64,000 nt of DNA from Alisma plantago-aquatica (lineage: Eukaryota; Streptophyta; Magnoliopsida; Alismatales; Alismataceae): positions 470,263,879 through 470,327,878 of the forward strand of contig OY856413.1 in the NCBI GenBank assembly GCA_963693085.1. The letters are read 5' to 3'. Made by a program: the position numbers and the translations under genes. Under the pieces are notes generated by a model. It had not been told where the DNA came from. It worked only from the letters and a program-made list of their open reading frames with translations, and did not search any database. Shown here in pieces: positions 46,172 through 58,690 of this stretch. Positions within the stretch are counted from its first letter, which is position 1, and every line of letters starts with the position of its first letter.

Positions 46172-47660
46172 AGAGATCACGTCGAACCATCAACATAAAA
46201 CAAAGGAGCTTGGCGGGAGGCAACCCGATCAATGATTTTGATTTTACCTTTAATTCTGAATGAGAACTTTTCCTTAACTTTGTTTTTACTTTTTAGGAAA
46301 TTTTTCACCTGGTAGACAATGCATCACAAGATGCAGTCTTAAGTTCTGATAATTTTCATTTTTTGAGATTTCAGATGGAGGACGAGTCACCGAAAGGAAT
46401 GCAACCACATCTGGTGGACCAATCGGCACGAGTTTTCCCCTCCATCTTGGATTTAGAGTTTGCTCGGGGCGAGCAAATTTCTAAGTTCTGGGTGGAGGGT
46501 GGGTGGTACATACTTTACTTTCCACCCTCTCCTATCTATTTCAGACTTAAGATCTCATCGTTGCAATTTTGAGCAAAATTTTCAAAATTTTTCAAAATTT
46601 TCAAAAGTTTTCATAGCAGTTTGTATAGAAACTTGATGAAGTTTTGACGCTTTTGTTTCAATCAAAGCCATTACCTAGCCGGCTATCCCATTTTTCCATG
46701 CAATTTTGAATCATTATACCCTCCTTATTCGAAGTGAAGGCTCAAGGAGAACAATTTCTGAAACTAGCCAATGGTTAGAAATCACTGTGTGAAGCTCATC
46801 ATAATCAGTAAAAATGGCAAGCACTTGTCGAACTGAGAGGGATCAAACACATTATGCTTCCTAACTGACTAGTGGAACAATAGCATGGAATCTCCACCGG
46901 ATCGTCATCAAGTCTTTATTTGAGTAGAGTATCATAAGGAGAACAACCTGGTGCATTGAATTGTAAATCAAGTTGCACGCTGATCTGAACTCTCTTCTAC
47001 ACTTCTTCTATCATCTTCTTACCCCTTCATCCATCAAAAAGAAACAAAAATAACCAAAATAGTGCCAAATCCTAAGTTCGGGGTGGCACACACTCTCTCT
47101 CTCTCTTTTCTCTTCTTCCATACCACTGACTACGAAATAGGGGCGTATCACCAAGAAAAGATGCCTAAGCACACACAAAAAGAAATGTAATCTCGAGTCG
47201 AATAGAGGAGAGAATCACACACAAAAAAATGCAATCAATGAAATTGCAAATCTTATAATAAAAACCTCGAGTCGAATAGAGGAGAGATTTATTTCTTCCT
47301 TCCATACCACACTTCACTCCCTTTTCCACCTTAAGGCACAATGAATGCCTCCCTGATCCTGGAGAACACCGGTGTCAGATCAGGTGCACACTTGTTGTTC
47401 TGCGGGTATCTCTAGACTCCTACAAAACTCCTAGACATGCTTGATGTTAGAAAAAGTGGAGAGGAAGGGAAGTTGGGAAACGAACTCGAGAATGAAGATT
47501 TGGTAAGATGTGTTATGTGATCTCAGTATGTTGAGATGCTTAGTCATACCAACCAAAAAAGAAATAATCATGATGTGAGGATGAGGCAGTCACATGAGTT
47601 GAGAGTATGCATTAGGCGATTGTTTCAGATTTTATGTTACTCGAGGACGAGAAACGTTTA
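46172..47660 (+). other. Non-coding 3' part of element C, no env-like gene seen
   Basis: Many Athila elements have an env-like frame between integrase and the 3' LTR. Here I see only short frames with no signal peptide or membrane segment. It includes a CT microsatellite near 47093, the phrase taagttcggggtggcaca near 47073, and cctcgagtcgaatagaggag twice (near 47191 and 47264). Confidence 0.6.
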
Positions 47661-47670
47661 AGTTCGGGGT
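47661..47670 (+). other. Polypurine tract region of element C
   Basis: AGTTCGGGGT, 4 bp before the 3' LTR start. A similar phrase occurs near 47073. Confidence 0.5.
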
Positions 47671-47674
47671 ATTT

Positions 47675-50252
47675 TGATGAATGCATATTCATCTGGGTTA
47701 AGTCACCTCGTTTAGCTCAATTTTGTCCTAATTATTCTCTTTTATTTGCTATATCCTTTAATATACAAGCTTACTTAGCTTAATTGACTTCATCATGATT
47801 TTAATTGGAGTTATCCCTCTTTTACAGGTCAAATATGGGCACGTGGGCCAAACCTTCTCAGCCCATCTCCTAATTGGGCCCTCTCTCTAACCCTAACCTT
47901 TCCTGTGGCCAACAACCTTTCCCAAACTTGCGATCTACTTCCCACCTACACCGCGATCGTGGTGTCTCTCTCACATCAGTTGGATCGCAATTTTCTGCTA
48001 GACATCATGACCCTCCACCAATCGTGACTTGTTGCTTTCTTGCCAACACTGTGACTTGCTCTCCTGCTGAAGATTGTGATCATGATTCCGGTATCTCTAC
48101 CTCTGCAACCATTGCGCCCGTGATCATCTCACACCGCGACCACTTGCAAAGATCGCGACTTGCAAGACACTACAGACACCTATCTGTGATTCCACATATA
48201 CGACCGCGGCAAAACTCAATCGTGACATGGCTCTCGTGGTTCTCCCTTTCTCCCTACCAACAGCGTCGTGATGAACTCTCTCTCTCCTTCCGCATCAACC
48301 ACGATCACGTCCAGCACCACTCGTGACCTCTTCGCCACCTATCCGCGGTTCCTCCCCTCTCAAGAATCATGACTAATGCATCACCAACACCACGACTGCT
48401 CCCAACACGTCTCCATCCACCTCTGTGCCCGCGATCTTCTCCCGCTCAAGATCGCGACCTTCATGCCACCATCACAACAAAAGAGAGGCCGTGAACATCG
48501 CCTTCCACTGATCGTGGTTGAACCAACACTACATCATGACCTCCCTCAAGTCTCATTCTTCTACTTCTCTGCCAAAGTCGCAGTCGCCTCCGTCCTTTCC
48601 TCAGTCCTCACCAAACATCCACCTTCACCCTGCCCCCTGCCGCTCTCCACTTCCTATGCCATGATCGCAACCATGCTTGAAATCACAGAGGTCATCCAAT
48701 ACCGCGACCAAGAGCCAATGCCTCCATATGAAGACATCATCCGAGCTCATAGTAGCAGAGGGGACCGCAACCTGCAAAACAAAATTCGCGACCTGCTACT
48801 CCCATGATCGCGGCCGTGATTCCACAAAACCACGACCAACAAAATAACCGCGACCAGTAGGGAAACAAACTGCGACTGTGGTAACAAACTATCACGACTT
48901 GCTGCCAAGAGAAAACTCACGACTGTGAAAGTAAGGTGGTGCCCAACCTGCCTATAAATAGAACATGACCGCCAACCATTTAGGGGGAATCATCTCCAGA
49001 CACTGTTAGGCTACAGGTCTGTCCTGGGCCTAAGGAGACGACCTCCATAGACAAGAACCTGCCCCCATGGTGGTTTTGTGCCCTGTTTACCCAGATCTGG
49101 AGTGTAGACTCTAGATCGGCAAGCCACTTCATCCAGATCTAGATCCAGATCTACTGCATCTACGCCATTTCTATGTCGCCATCTCATCCACAAGTTTCTC
49201 CTCCAGCTACGAGTGAGGACTACGAGAAGAAAGAGAAGGTGGAGAGAGAAGATCTACCCCATCTGCTGTGGTGTTCTTCCCTTCTCGTCCAGATCTGCCC
49301 CGACGTTGTGTAGAAGACCATTTCTCCACTGAGCTACGATCATCTTCTTCACCATGCTCATGGCGGAATCTTCTATCTTTCTTCTCATTTTTCTTATTTC
49401 TTTCACTATGAGCGAGTAGTTTCCTTTCGCCGGGGTGTGGGGACTAGCCCCGCTTCCCATGCTTGCATGTTCAAATACTAAACATTCCATGGAATGTATA
49501 TACCTTTGCTTTTCATTGTTAATCGTCGATGTGTGCTTGTGCATTGATCACATGCTTGCATTTATCTTGTTCGTTTCCTATGTTGCAAGAACTTCAATAT
49601 GTAGGATTTGAATGTCATTTAACACGGTTGACTCCCTGAATAGAAATAGAAAGGGATTCTCTGAAGTCGTAAGCATGTGATCCATGAGGTGACGAGTCGT
49701 CTATCCCATGGTGACGCTTCTGTGTGCCTGACGCCTGTATGGGGGGCCGTAGCTTCAGTTGGATATTTGTATCTTCGGAGATGTAAGTATGTGATCTGGA
49801 TGGTGACGAGACATCTGATACCTAAAGTGATGCTTACGCAAACCTGATGCCCGTATGGGGGGGGTTTGCAGTAGCTCTATCTGGATAGTTATATCTTGCC
49901 TGGATGTTTGTCATTAGACGTGTTTGCATGTGTAGTGGTGGTGAAACCCAAGACCATCCCAACGATTCCATATCATTAATCTTTAATCAACTTTTAATCC
50001 TGCTCTTTACTTTCCTTGCATTTAGTTTAATTAAACTCAAATCAACCAACCTTGTTTTAAATATTAGTCTTGATTCAACTAGAATTGACTAGTAAAAGAT
50101 TCTTAAAAACATTGTCCCTTGGGATTCGATCCTCAACTATACTGCGATAAGACCCGTCCACTTGCGGCTGGTATTATTGCACAAGGTTTTGGTTAAGAAC
50201 TCAGGGATTTCAACCCTGAGTGAGTTTTTTAGTGCAATAATATTCCATGTCA
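47675..50252 (+). mobile_element. Element C 3' LTR, 2578 bp
   Basis: Starts TGATGAATGCATATTC and ends TATTCCATGTCA. Uninterrupted, it shows what the 5' LTR looked like before element B inserted. Frames at 47874-48326 and 48376-48807 are by-products. Confidence 0.95.
48953..48960 (+). promoter_or_regulatory. TATA box of the element C 3' LTR
   Basis: TATAAATA in cctataaatagaac, equivalent to 39006-39013. Confidence 0.6.
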
Positions 50253-50257
50253 GGATT
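50253..50257 (+). repeat. Target-site duplication of element C, right copy
   Basis: GGATT, identical to 22685-22689. Confidence 0.9.
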
Positions 50258-51035
50258 CTTACTATTTTTGGTCAAAATCACCAAGGAGGAGCTTAAGAAA
50301 TCCTAAATAGAGAAATTTGGAACCCTAGGAGCCTTCTTCACTAAGGTAGGCACCTTCTTTTACCTTGGGATAGAAACTCTGTGGCCAAACATAGAAGGGA
50401 AGATGCTCTAAGATATAATAAAGAAAAGGATAGGATTGCTTCTTGGATTGGGAGGTGGGAAGGGGTAGGGATGGCTTTATAAAGAAGGGGGCAAGCATGA
50501 TGTGTCTATGTGACTTTCCATGCATCCTTAGGCTAGGGCTTCATGTCCATGCAAGAGGAAAACTCATGGACTCTTCTTTCATATCAAAAGTCAGTCCTAA
50601 GAGTCCCTAGAGCCTTCTAGGCCATCCCCACCATTCTTCAAACAAAGAAATAACCCCATTGGTTGATAGCTTTTAAAGATAAGCACATTTATAAAGAGGG
50701 CAATCCCTATATTGCCCTTGGAAAGTAACACCTTCAAACCAAGGTGCAACCAGGTGCCCCATGGTTTAAAATCTCATGAATGGTAAGGAAATATCTAAGG
50801 ATTAAAATTCAGGTGATAATTTACAAAGAAAAACTCCCAATTGGATAAATTGCATAAAAGTCTAGAATGTACCTAAAATTGTATAACTTACACAAACAAC
50901 ATCCAAATTGAACCAAATTTGAAACTAAGGCTCATTTTATGTTTTCAAATCATATCAAAAAGTTAGATTAAACTTTACAGCACTTAATTATGGTAATTAA
51001 GCTTTTACTGAGGTATTTGTGCATAAACCCTTATA
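50258..51035 (-). mobile_element. Minus-strand LTR fragment related to element A
   Basis: Read on the minus strand it follows the left third of the A 3' LTR (7532 to about 8290) block by block: cttaattaccataatt, gtttcaaattt then caatttgga, tagactttt, tttaccatggggc, and near its end gattttgaccaa. It is diverged. Element C inserted into it, and the matching remainder is 22171-22689. Confidence 0.75.
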
Positions 51036-51139
51036 TTGGTACAATTAGTGAATAAATGTTCACTAAACCACTATAAATTCCACTAATTAAATATAAATGA
51101 CATAAAGAATAGAAATGAGAGGGAAACTTGGGAAAAAGG

Positions 51140-51286
51140 TTTACATGGAGTTTACATCTAAGAATCATTATGCTATAGATGTGGAAATCAGTTTTAATTT
51201 ACCCATATTTTTGGGTATGCGATTAATTAGTGATTGATTGTATTTTATGTTTTGAGTAATCTCGTTTAGTGTAATGGGTTCTCACA
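51140..51286 (+). mobile_element. Plus-strand LTR end related to element A
   Basis: 51187-51286 matches the last 100 bp of the A LTRs (gcgattaattagtgattgatt, ttttgagtaatctc) and ends TCTCACA. It abuts the minus-strand LTR H on its right. Only this tail is recognisable. Confidence 0.7.
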
Positions 51287-53345
51287 CTCTAGGTCATGTC
51301 ACACCCATGACTTGTAGTGTTAGGATTCCACAAAACATCTCGACTAAAGGTGTCTCAACCAAACTTGTCTCGATCTCAAGGGTGTCTCAACCTCCACCCA
51401 TGTCGCAATCCAAGACCATCATGGTCACGACCCTACACTCTAGAGTGTTTCTCAATCCAAACAAGGAGGGAACTAGACACCAATATTGGGGGGTAACTAG
51501 GTCATTTAGCACCAAAACACTTGACCTAACATCCCAGGGTCATACTCAACCTCAAAGGAGCATCACGGCCAAAATCTATCGAGGTCGTGACCACCAAGAG
51601 GAAAGCGTTGTGATGACACCAAGATGCACCACCTAGGTCTCAATAAGAAATTAAAACCAAGGGAAGAACCAAGGTCACCATAAAGAAAACTCAAGCAACT
51701 GATCACCAAACCCTAAGGCATCAGTCAAGAGTACACCAAGGAAGAACCTCCTCTAAAGAAGGGAAAAGTACAATTAAGGTAAGCAAAACTGGTCCTAATC
51801 ATGTATCCAACTTCTAGGTATATGAACACCATGCATGAGAGTAAGATCAAGAGCAAAACTTGGAGAAGAACCTCCTCAACTCATCATCTACTAAATCGAT
51901 TACACATAGATTAGGGTTTCAAATTTATCCCAAACCAATCAAGGTATTTCTACCAAACAAACTCTAGAGATTACCACCAAGTACAAGAATGATGAGGAAG
52001 CAACCTAGAGGGAGAATATAGTAAGTAAATGTATAAAGAAGTGTAATAATAGAGTAGGTTTAGTGTTACATAACCCGTCTTAAGATGATCACCACCAAGA
52101 GCTCCAAACTCAAAGATCAAGAGCTCCAAACACACGATTCAAGGATTGAACAAGTTTCACTAAAATCTCCAGTATCGTCCAAAAGAGCACCTCAAGAAGA
52201 AGAAGACACCAAGGTCAAAGCTAGCCCAAGGAAATAAAAAAAGAAGCTCTTGGCTGAACCAAAAGAGAAAGGGAGAAAGAAAGGAGAAAGATGAGGAGTT
52301 TATCTCCCAAAACAATCACCATGGAAGAATCATGGTCTAGGGCCACAAAAAGAGAGGAAGATGAAGGTAGGAGATCAAAAGAAACATCAACTTAGAAGAC
52401 AAACACTTACCAAGGATGGAAGGTGAGCTTAGATCACCACCACCTACAAGACGAGATAGATCCCCCATGCTCCAAGAACGAACCTCCTTGATCCACCAAG
52501 CTCTAAGAACAAGAAAAGAAGGAGTAAGAAGATAGATGGACAAAAAGAGTTGCAGGAAAGAAGAGATAAGGGGTTATATAGATGGAAGATGAGAGAGAGA
52601 ATAAGGGGTGAGGTGTCAACATACTAAGGGATCCAAGGGACACTTGTCCTCACAAAAGACCAATATGGTCCCACATGAAACCACTTAAACATGACATGCA
52701 AGACATGATGATACACTCTAGGTAGTTTCTAGATTACCATGGACTCCCACATGGTCACGGTCACGACCCTCCTAGGTCACACCACCTATAAACATCTCCT
52801 CTAGGTCGAGACAAAGCATCTCCACAAACCCTAGGTCAAGACAACCCCAGTTAGGTCAACCATCTCGACCCTAGACCTCCCTAGACTATCTAGGTCATGA
52901 CTCTACACTAGACATGAGGTGTCTTGGCTATGACAACCTCCAAAACAAACCTGGTTCGTGACCCATTTTCGAGATAACCCAACATACTCATGGATCTAGA
53001 CATCCAACATGCATGGAAACCCTAATCACCCTTAAGGTGTTAACTCCTCAACTAGAGATCAATCAAGGCACCCTCCTATTTCTCTATCCTCTAGATGATG
53101 TCAAGAGATATAGGGAACACTCTACATGTGGCAAATTGCACATCAACACCCCCTACATTGGGTAAATTGCAATTTACACCAAAACTAGCACAAAAAGCAA
53201 AAACTTCATCCACACGAGCTCAAACTTGAAACTTAAGCTCTCTAAAAGTCCTAATTACATTTCAAAATATTATAGAAAGGTTCTAAGCACATGATTAAGC
53301 CAAATAAAATAGTTTTACCCCAAAACTCAGGTTAGGGGTCTTACA
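51287..53345 (-). mobile_element. LTR H, minus strand, left part of an LTR
   Basis: On the minus strand it starts TGTAAGACCCC at 53345, comparable to TGTAACATCCC (B) and TGTAAGTCCCC (A). Like LTR B, it has ATTGCACATC-type words early, a TATA box, a leader with repeated gagctc/cttgga words and the phrase cgggttatgtaacactaaacc. It also has ggtcacgacc-type dyads (near 51423, 51584 and 52764). It is cut at 51286 by A-like sequence. No coding frame. Confidence 0.65.
52574..52581 (-). promoter_or_regulatory. Candidate TATA box in LTR H
   Basis: On the minus strand, catctatataacccctt, followed by a pyrimidine-rich leader. Confidence 0.4.
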
Positions 53346-55874
53346 GTTACCATTGTGTACAAGTTCCGCCCTATGACATAAGGAGGTTGCTTGTACCCAA
53401 TATCAACATCACCATCATTCAGGCTGTCATAATGGGCATATCATTTATGTTCAAGATTATTTGCAACACACATATATAATTTCAAAATATGATTCAATAA
53501 CAAATAAAGTAACCCAAACAAGAACATATGCCAAGCAATTTATAAAACATATCAAATTGGTCAAGCAGTGAAATAGGATACATTAAGCCTAGCATATGCT
53601 TCCATTCCAATTGAAGCAAACAGTTGTAAAGGAGGATAGTCCCATGTACCTGAGTTTAGAGATTCCTATTAATCCCTGATCATCTATATCTCTAGTCATC
53701 ACTTGATTAATAACAATTAGCCATCACTAAAACATGGTGCATCATATTCTTGGTTATTTTGGTTCGAAATGGGTTTAGCCAAACCTAGGTTCAACTAATA
53801 TAAAACATGCATTTGGTATTTTTTAGTGATCTGCATGTTATAATTAAGGTTGCTTTCAATTTTCATATTTTTCTTATGCTTGTACTAATTTCTAGAATTA
53901 AAATAAGATTAAAACTACTTATGTATATTTAATGAGCAAAGACCAAGTATTTTTGAATAATATTCATGTCATAACCAATGTTCAGTAACCTCACAAAATT
54001 AATGTTCAACATGCATTTTCTCATATTTAATATCCCTCATTCAACAATTATTGTAATTAACAAACCTGAGAAAAGAGCATTGTACTCTAAATTATATATC
54101 ATTAATAACAATTCTCAAGATTCTGATATAGGAGTCTACTAACAAAGGGTATTTTTTGAGTCTAGGAGTATTTTTGGGGTATTTATCGAACAAGGGAGAT
54201 ATTTATAGTGGTTTGTACACGGTCTGAGTTTTCTCTGTAAATAAAGAAATGAATTACCTTTTCATGAAAGTCCAAAGTCGTTGGATCTCGCGGCTAGGAT
54301 CTGGATGAGTACCATGTCCAAGAAACTATCCATCTCCTTCCATCTTTACAAAGTCATCCCGATTCAGGGGTAACTCAGTTGTATTGGCTCAGAGTCAACA
54401 TCCTCCCTCTCTATTGCATCACAGCCTGTGTTCTCCGTAGGACTTCCAAATTGCCGCCGATGGGCCCTTTTTCAGCTAGTAATAGATCATCGTCCAGGCT
54501 CTCTCACCCACCTGAACGGAACCCATAATGTTCCTCACATGTCACCTCAAAGCATCAACCCTGAGAAAGCTAGAAGACTCTGAAGCCCATATTCGATATG
54601 GATCTACCACATCTTCCCTTATGAGAGGTGGCAGAAGGGGAAAGTCGGTCTCTTTGTGTCCAAGCTCACTCGCCAAGGTGAATATAGAAATGAAAGATCT
54701 TCACAGACACGCCTAGCTCCTCAAAACCTCTCAAATATGGTTGTACCTATGCTAACAAACTTGAACTAGTCACCCATTAGAACATAGTTGAGGGGATACT
54801 TAAACTCCTTCTGACCTCGTGACAAGATCAGTTTCTAACTAAATCCCTATCCAATAATCATAATGCTCCATCTAATATCCTCAAACACCCCTCCCTCACT
54901 CTACCTCTTCCTTGACCATGGTGGGTCTCAGCTCCTCAAATCTAAGAACACGGGAGGCAATATAAGGTCCAAGGTTTTCTCTTGTACCACAAGGATTTCC
55001 CAAGTGAGCTCCTCTTTGTTGCTCCTCTCTCAATCCATTCTATGGGTAGGACGGATATGTGCGACAGAAGAGGGAGTGGATTTGTTAGACCTGGCTACTA
55101 ATACACTCCTCATCAGGTGTCATGCCGATCCCATAAAAGATGCAAATAGATCCACAAACTCTGTCAAAAACATAGGAACCTCACAATGAATTATTCCTTG
55201 AGAGTCCAGGTCATGGTCACCTGCTTGACCACCTGGTCCTTAGATTTTAGAGGTAGGATGTGATGATTCCTTGTAGCATTGAGTTACACATGATAGACCC
55301 AAAAGAAGGGCTAAATAAATAATATTTTAATGACTATAGTCCTCAATGTATCAAATTTTCATGTACTTGTAATATAAAACCTAATAACTTATTGTAGACA
55401 TGATATCTTCGTCAATGTCTAGCCATATGTTTACGATCATTTAAGATACCTCATACCAATATGTATGCCAAGAAGTTTAACCAATTTGATATTAGTACGT
55501 CATGAAGGCTCATGTAAAGGTATATTCTACTACAATACATCTCAATTGACTACTAATATTAGCAAAATAATTAGACATAGCTTTATTTTACTAAGTCATG
55601 CTTCAAGCTTCAACGTTAGGTTGGTTTGACTAATATATTATACTGATTGAATACTTAATTTCATAAGTATCAGAGGTTCATTATTAAGTGACATTGATCA
55701 TCACCAAAGGTGTAACTAATAACCATCAAATGTATTGTCTTGTATAAAGACTTCATCCATACATTAAGGATCAAAAGAGTAAATTTTGGTGAGGTAAACC
55801 ACCTAAAGAACATTCATAAGCATGAAATGCTATTTTTGGGGTCAAGATCCTAAAAATTCATAGTCATCACATGC
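53346..55874 (-). mobile_element. Element I 3' LTR, minus strand, partial
   Basis: 53346 to about 53615 is a direct repeat of about 60145-60423, which lies in the other LTR of I. On the minus strand this LTR begins just after a polypurine tract at 55875. LTR H interrupts it on the left. 54160-55260 is GC-richer than the rest; a 108-codon frame (54863-55189) has no recognisable domain, and this part may be a further insertion. Confidence 0.55.
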
Positions 55875-55884
55875 ACCCCACCCT
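55875..55884 (-). other. Polypurine tract of element I
   Basis: The minus strand reads gaatttcgaggacaaaattcc and then ATATAGGGTGGGGTGCATG. This is the typical tail of Tekay/Del-like elements; compare ttcggggacgaaatccttgt before the tract of B. Confidence 0.65.
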
Positions 55885-57550
55885 ATATGGAATTTTGTCC
55901 TCGAAATTCAGCTAAGCTCATATTAATTATGATATCAAGGAGTTCAGCTTCATACAGTTCACTACTTCTAGGTGCCAAAGTTCTCATATATCTCTATGTA
56001 TCCCAAGTTGACAACTTAGGATCTAGATAATCTAGGGTGTAACCACCACATCTTATATAATTTAAGCATCATGTTTTATTGTTAAGGATTTGAATCATCA
56101 CTTAACATCTTTGTCATAACATCACATTCTAGTATTTTGGGGTTACATCCCTCATTCCCCTAAGAATTAGGGTTTGTTCATAAATTTGAAGTCAGAAGAG
56201 GTATTACTCAAGGTTTCATATTTCACCCTACTAAATCATACAAGGTAATGTCAAGGTTTCATGTCATTCAATAATATAACTTTCACAATTAACATCATTA
56301 TTGTGGTTTTTTATTATCATCATACTAAGATTTCATTACTTGATAAGGGCTTACTGAGCATGCTTGAATATTAGGATTTCACCCTATTGTGCGAGTTATC
56401 CACATCTAAAAGCAAAGATTCAAAAGCATATAGGTTAAGAACTATTTTTTTCCATCATACAATTTATGATCCAAAGATATCTCTATTTCAAGCTCATGAT
56501 ATCAGATTTACATGTTTCATGTATGATATGGAAGGAAGGATAGCATACTAGGTCAAGCTTATTTGAGTGACATATCACACATATATGAGATTTCTAGATC
56601 AAGTGAGATACATTCATTATATGAAGAAGAAATCCATTATTCACATCATGGTTTCATAATCATCTTACTTATTGCTAAGGATGAGAAATAAAGATCAAGC
56701 TACTCAATCTAGGAACTACTTAAGTCAAATCATGACATATAAGGACTCAAAATTTCTACCCATATCAAAACAATATACCCAACACTTAGAAGTAGGTACA
56801 CCTACTAGCTTCATTCATATATAACCACCAACCCTAGTACGAGGCTCATTATAGAGATCACATATCATCAATTTCCTCTAAGGGGGCATCTCTGTCACCT
56901 AGATGGATTTTCATATGCATATTTGACAACCTCTTTTCTCTAGGGTTGGGCTCTTTTACAAGAAGTCTAAGATTCAAAATTGTTCATAGGAACCAACAAT
57001 TAGGTGACTTAACTCATATACTCAGAATTCGTCTAGCTAGGGAATCATTACCAAACTTTTTAAATTAACATGTCCCATATTTTAGAGTGTAGTTCATCTA
57101 ACCTTCTCCCATGGTGGGTCACCCTCTCTGGAGTTCACCCTATCGAGTGTCCCATGCTAGATGGTCTCCTTTGTAAAGAGCTTGAGGCATGTGTTGGTCC
57201 CAAACAAAATCACTAGTGTTGTGTCAAAACATATACAAATATACATACATGCATGCAATTCAATGATCTACTTGTAGCACAAGTGACTTGGCACAATAGC
57301 AATTAGTATTGTATATGGTCCAAGAGTGGCCAGAGTTGCATGTTAAGCTCATTTTGAATCATCAAAACAATATTTATCTTCTAATTAGAAACTTACATCA
57401 TCATTTATCAAGCCCATACCATCATTAATTGAGCTTATTTATTCTAGGATACAATATTGGCCTAACCTTTATTATAGCCTTAGATGATATAAATGTTGAC
57501 TCAAGGTCAATTAGGTCAAAGTTGACTCATGTCTAAATTGACTAAACCCA
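55885..57550 (-). other. Non-coding internal region of element I, 3' half
   Basis: AT-rich with stops in all frames. No gag or pol motif is visible on the minus strand before the polypurine tract, where the chromodomain would be expected. I is therefore either non-autonomous or has lost its genes. Confidence 0.45.
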
Positions 57551-57851
57551 TGTTTTGATGATGACTAACCATTCCACATATTGGTGTCTAATGTCTCTAC
57601 TTGAGTAATTTCATATTAGGTATAGACACACTCCAATTGCCCTAACTTGCGCATATCAAATTGGAGAAAAACACAAGTCAAAGTCATACAAGTGCATGTT
57701 TTTGTAATATGATGTATATCCATTAGAATCATGTTGTAAATCACTTGTAATGATTGTATGACTTGTAATTAAGCTTAGAAAAATATCAGGAACACTTAGA
57801 TCGAATTTTAGAGCACTTTTAATGCAACTTTGAAAATCAATTACAGGCACT

Positions 57852-58010
57852 TGATCGGTCTAGTTTCCCACCCTGAAACTCGACCGATCCACCTTGGCTG
57901 ATTTTCTGAAGATTGCATCGGTCGAGTTGTGCACTCACAGAACTCGACCGATTGGGTAGTGGACTACTTGATCGGTCCAATTACACCCATTGAAACTCGA
58001 CCGAATGCAC
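57852..58010 (+). repeat. GATCGGTC / GACCGAT motif cluster in LTR F
   Basis: TGATCGGTC occurs at about 57852 and 57969. ACTCGACCGAT occurs near 57879 and 57942, with a variant ACTCGACCGAA near 57996, and its reverse form ATCGGTCGAGTT occurs near 57918. Both orientations alternate within 160 bp. Confidence 0.85.
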
Positions 58011-58142
58011 TGTATGGAAAAGTGCAGAAAAGTGCTACTAGTCGTTGTGGAGTTGCAACAAGTGAAAATATATCCGTTGCAAGCCACAAAACGGCTAGTT
58101 TTTGTTCACAAGTGTTCCCAAAGGCTAAGAGGCATCCCCAGC

Positions 58143-58150
58143 TATAAATA
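58143..58150 (+). promoter_or_regulatory. TATA box of LTR F
   Basis: TATAAATA in agctataaataggacccc, about 135 bp after the motif cluster. Confidence 0.65.
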
Positions 58151-58459
58151 GGACCCCTTGGGCTTCATTCCAAGGTTGAGCATTCACTATGAAGGTTCCT
58201 ATTCTATAGTTGAGTGATCCTACAGCCTCCTCTCTCTCTAAGCTTAATCACTTGCTACATCCATTACAGTGAGTAGGAAATATGTAAGAGAGCTAGTCCT
58301 ATTTGTATATCTTGTGAGGCTCTCACTTCCACAACCTCCCCATCTCTCTTTTGCAATCATGAAGATGAAGGTTCTCTCTCTTGTCCAAGAGAGGTGAAGA
58401 AGAATAAGGGAAGGAGTCCCTTGGTGAAGATCAAGGCTGAAGGCTTGGAGCTAGAGTGG

Positions 58460-58690
58460 GTAAGCCCTTGGAGAAGGTAGAAGACTCAAGCTCAAGCGGG
58501 TAAGACCTTGGTGAAAGCTTCTCCGAGTGAAGGTGAAGTCAAAAGCTGAAGATCCAAGAAGAGTGGGTAATTCCTGCAAGGCCGAAGAGTTGTGTAAGAG
58601 TGGGTAAGTCCTTGGAGAAGGCCAAAGACTCTTGCAAAGTGGGTAAGTCCTTGGTAAGGTTGAAGACTCTTTGTCTTGGATAGGTAAGTC
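58460..58690 (+). repeat. Degenerate repeats around GGTAAGTCCTTGG in LTR F
   Basis: The words gggtaagnccttgg(a/t)gaagg recur at about 58458, 58498, 58601 and 58640, with agactc nearby. The repeated gtaag words resemble splice-donor sites, but there is no evidence of splicing. Confidence 0.65.

Noticed and set aside
54863..55189. 108-codon plus-strand frame
   Set aside because: No recognisable domain and located inside the probable LTR of element I.
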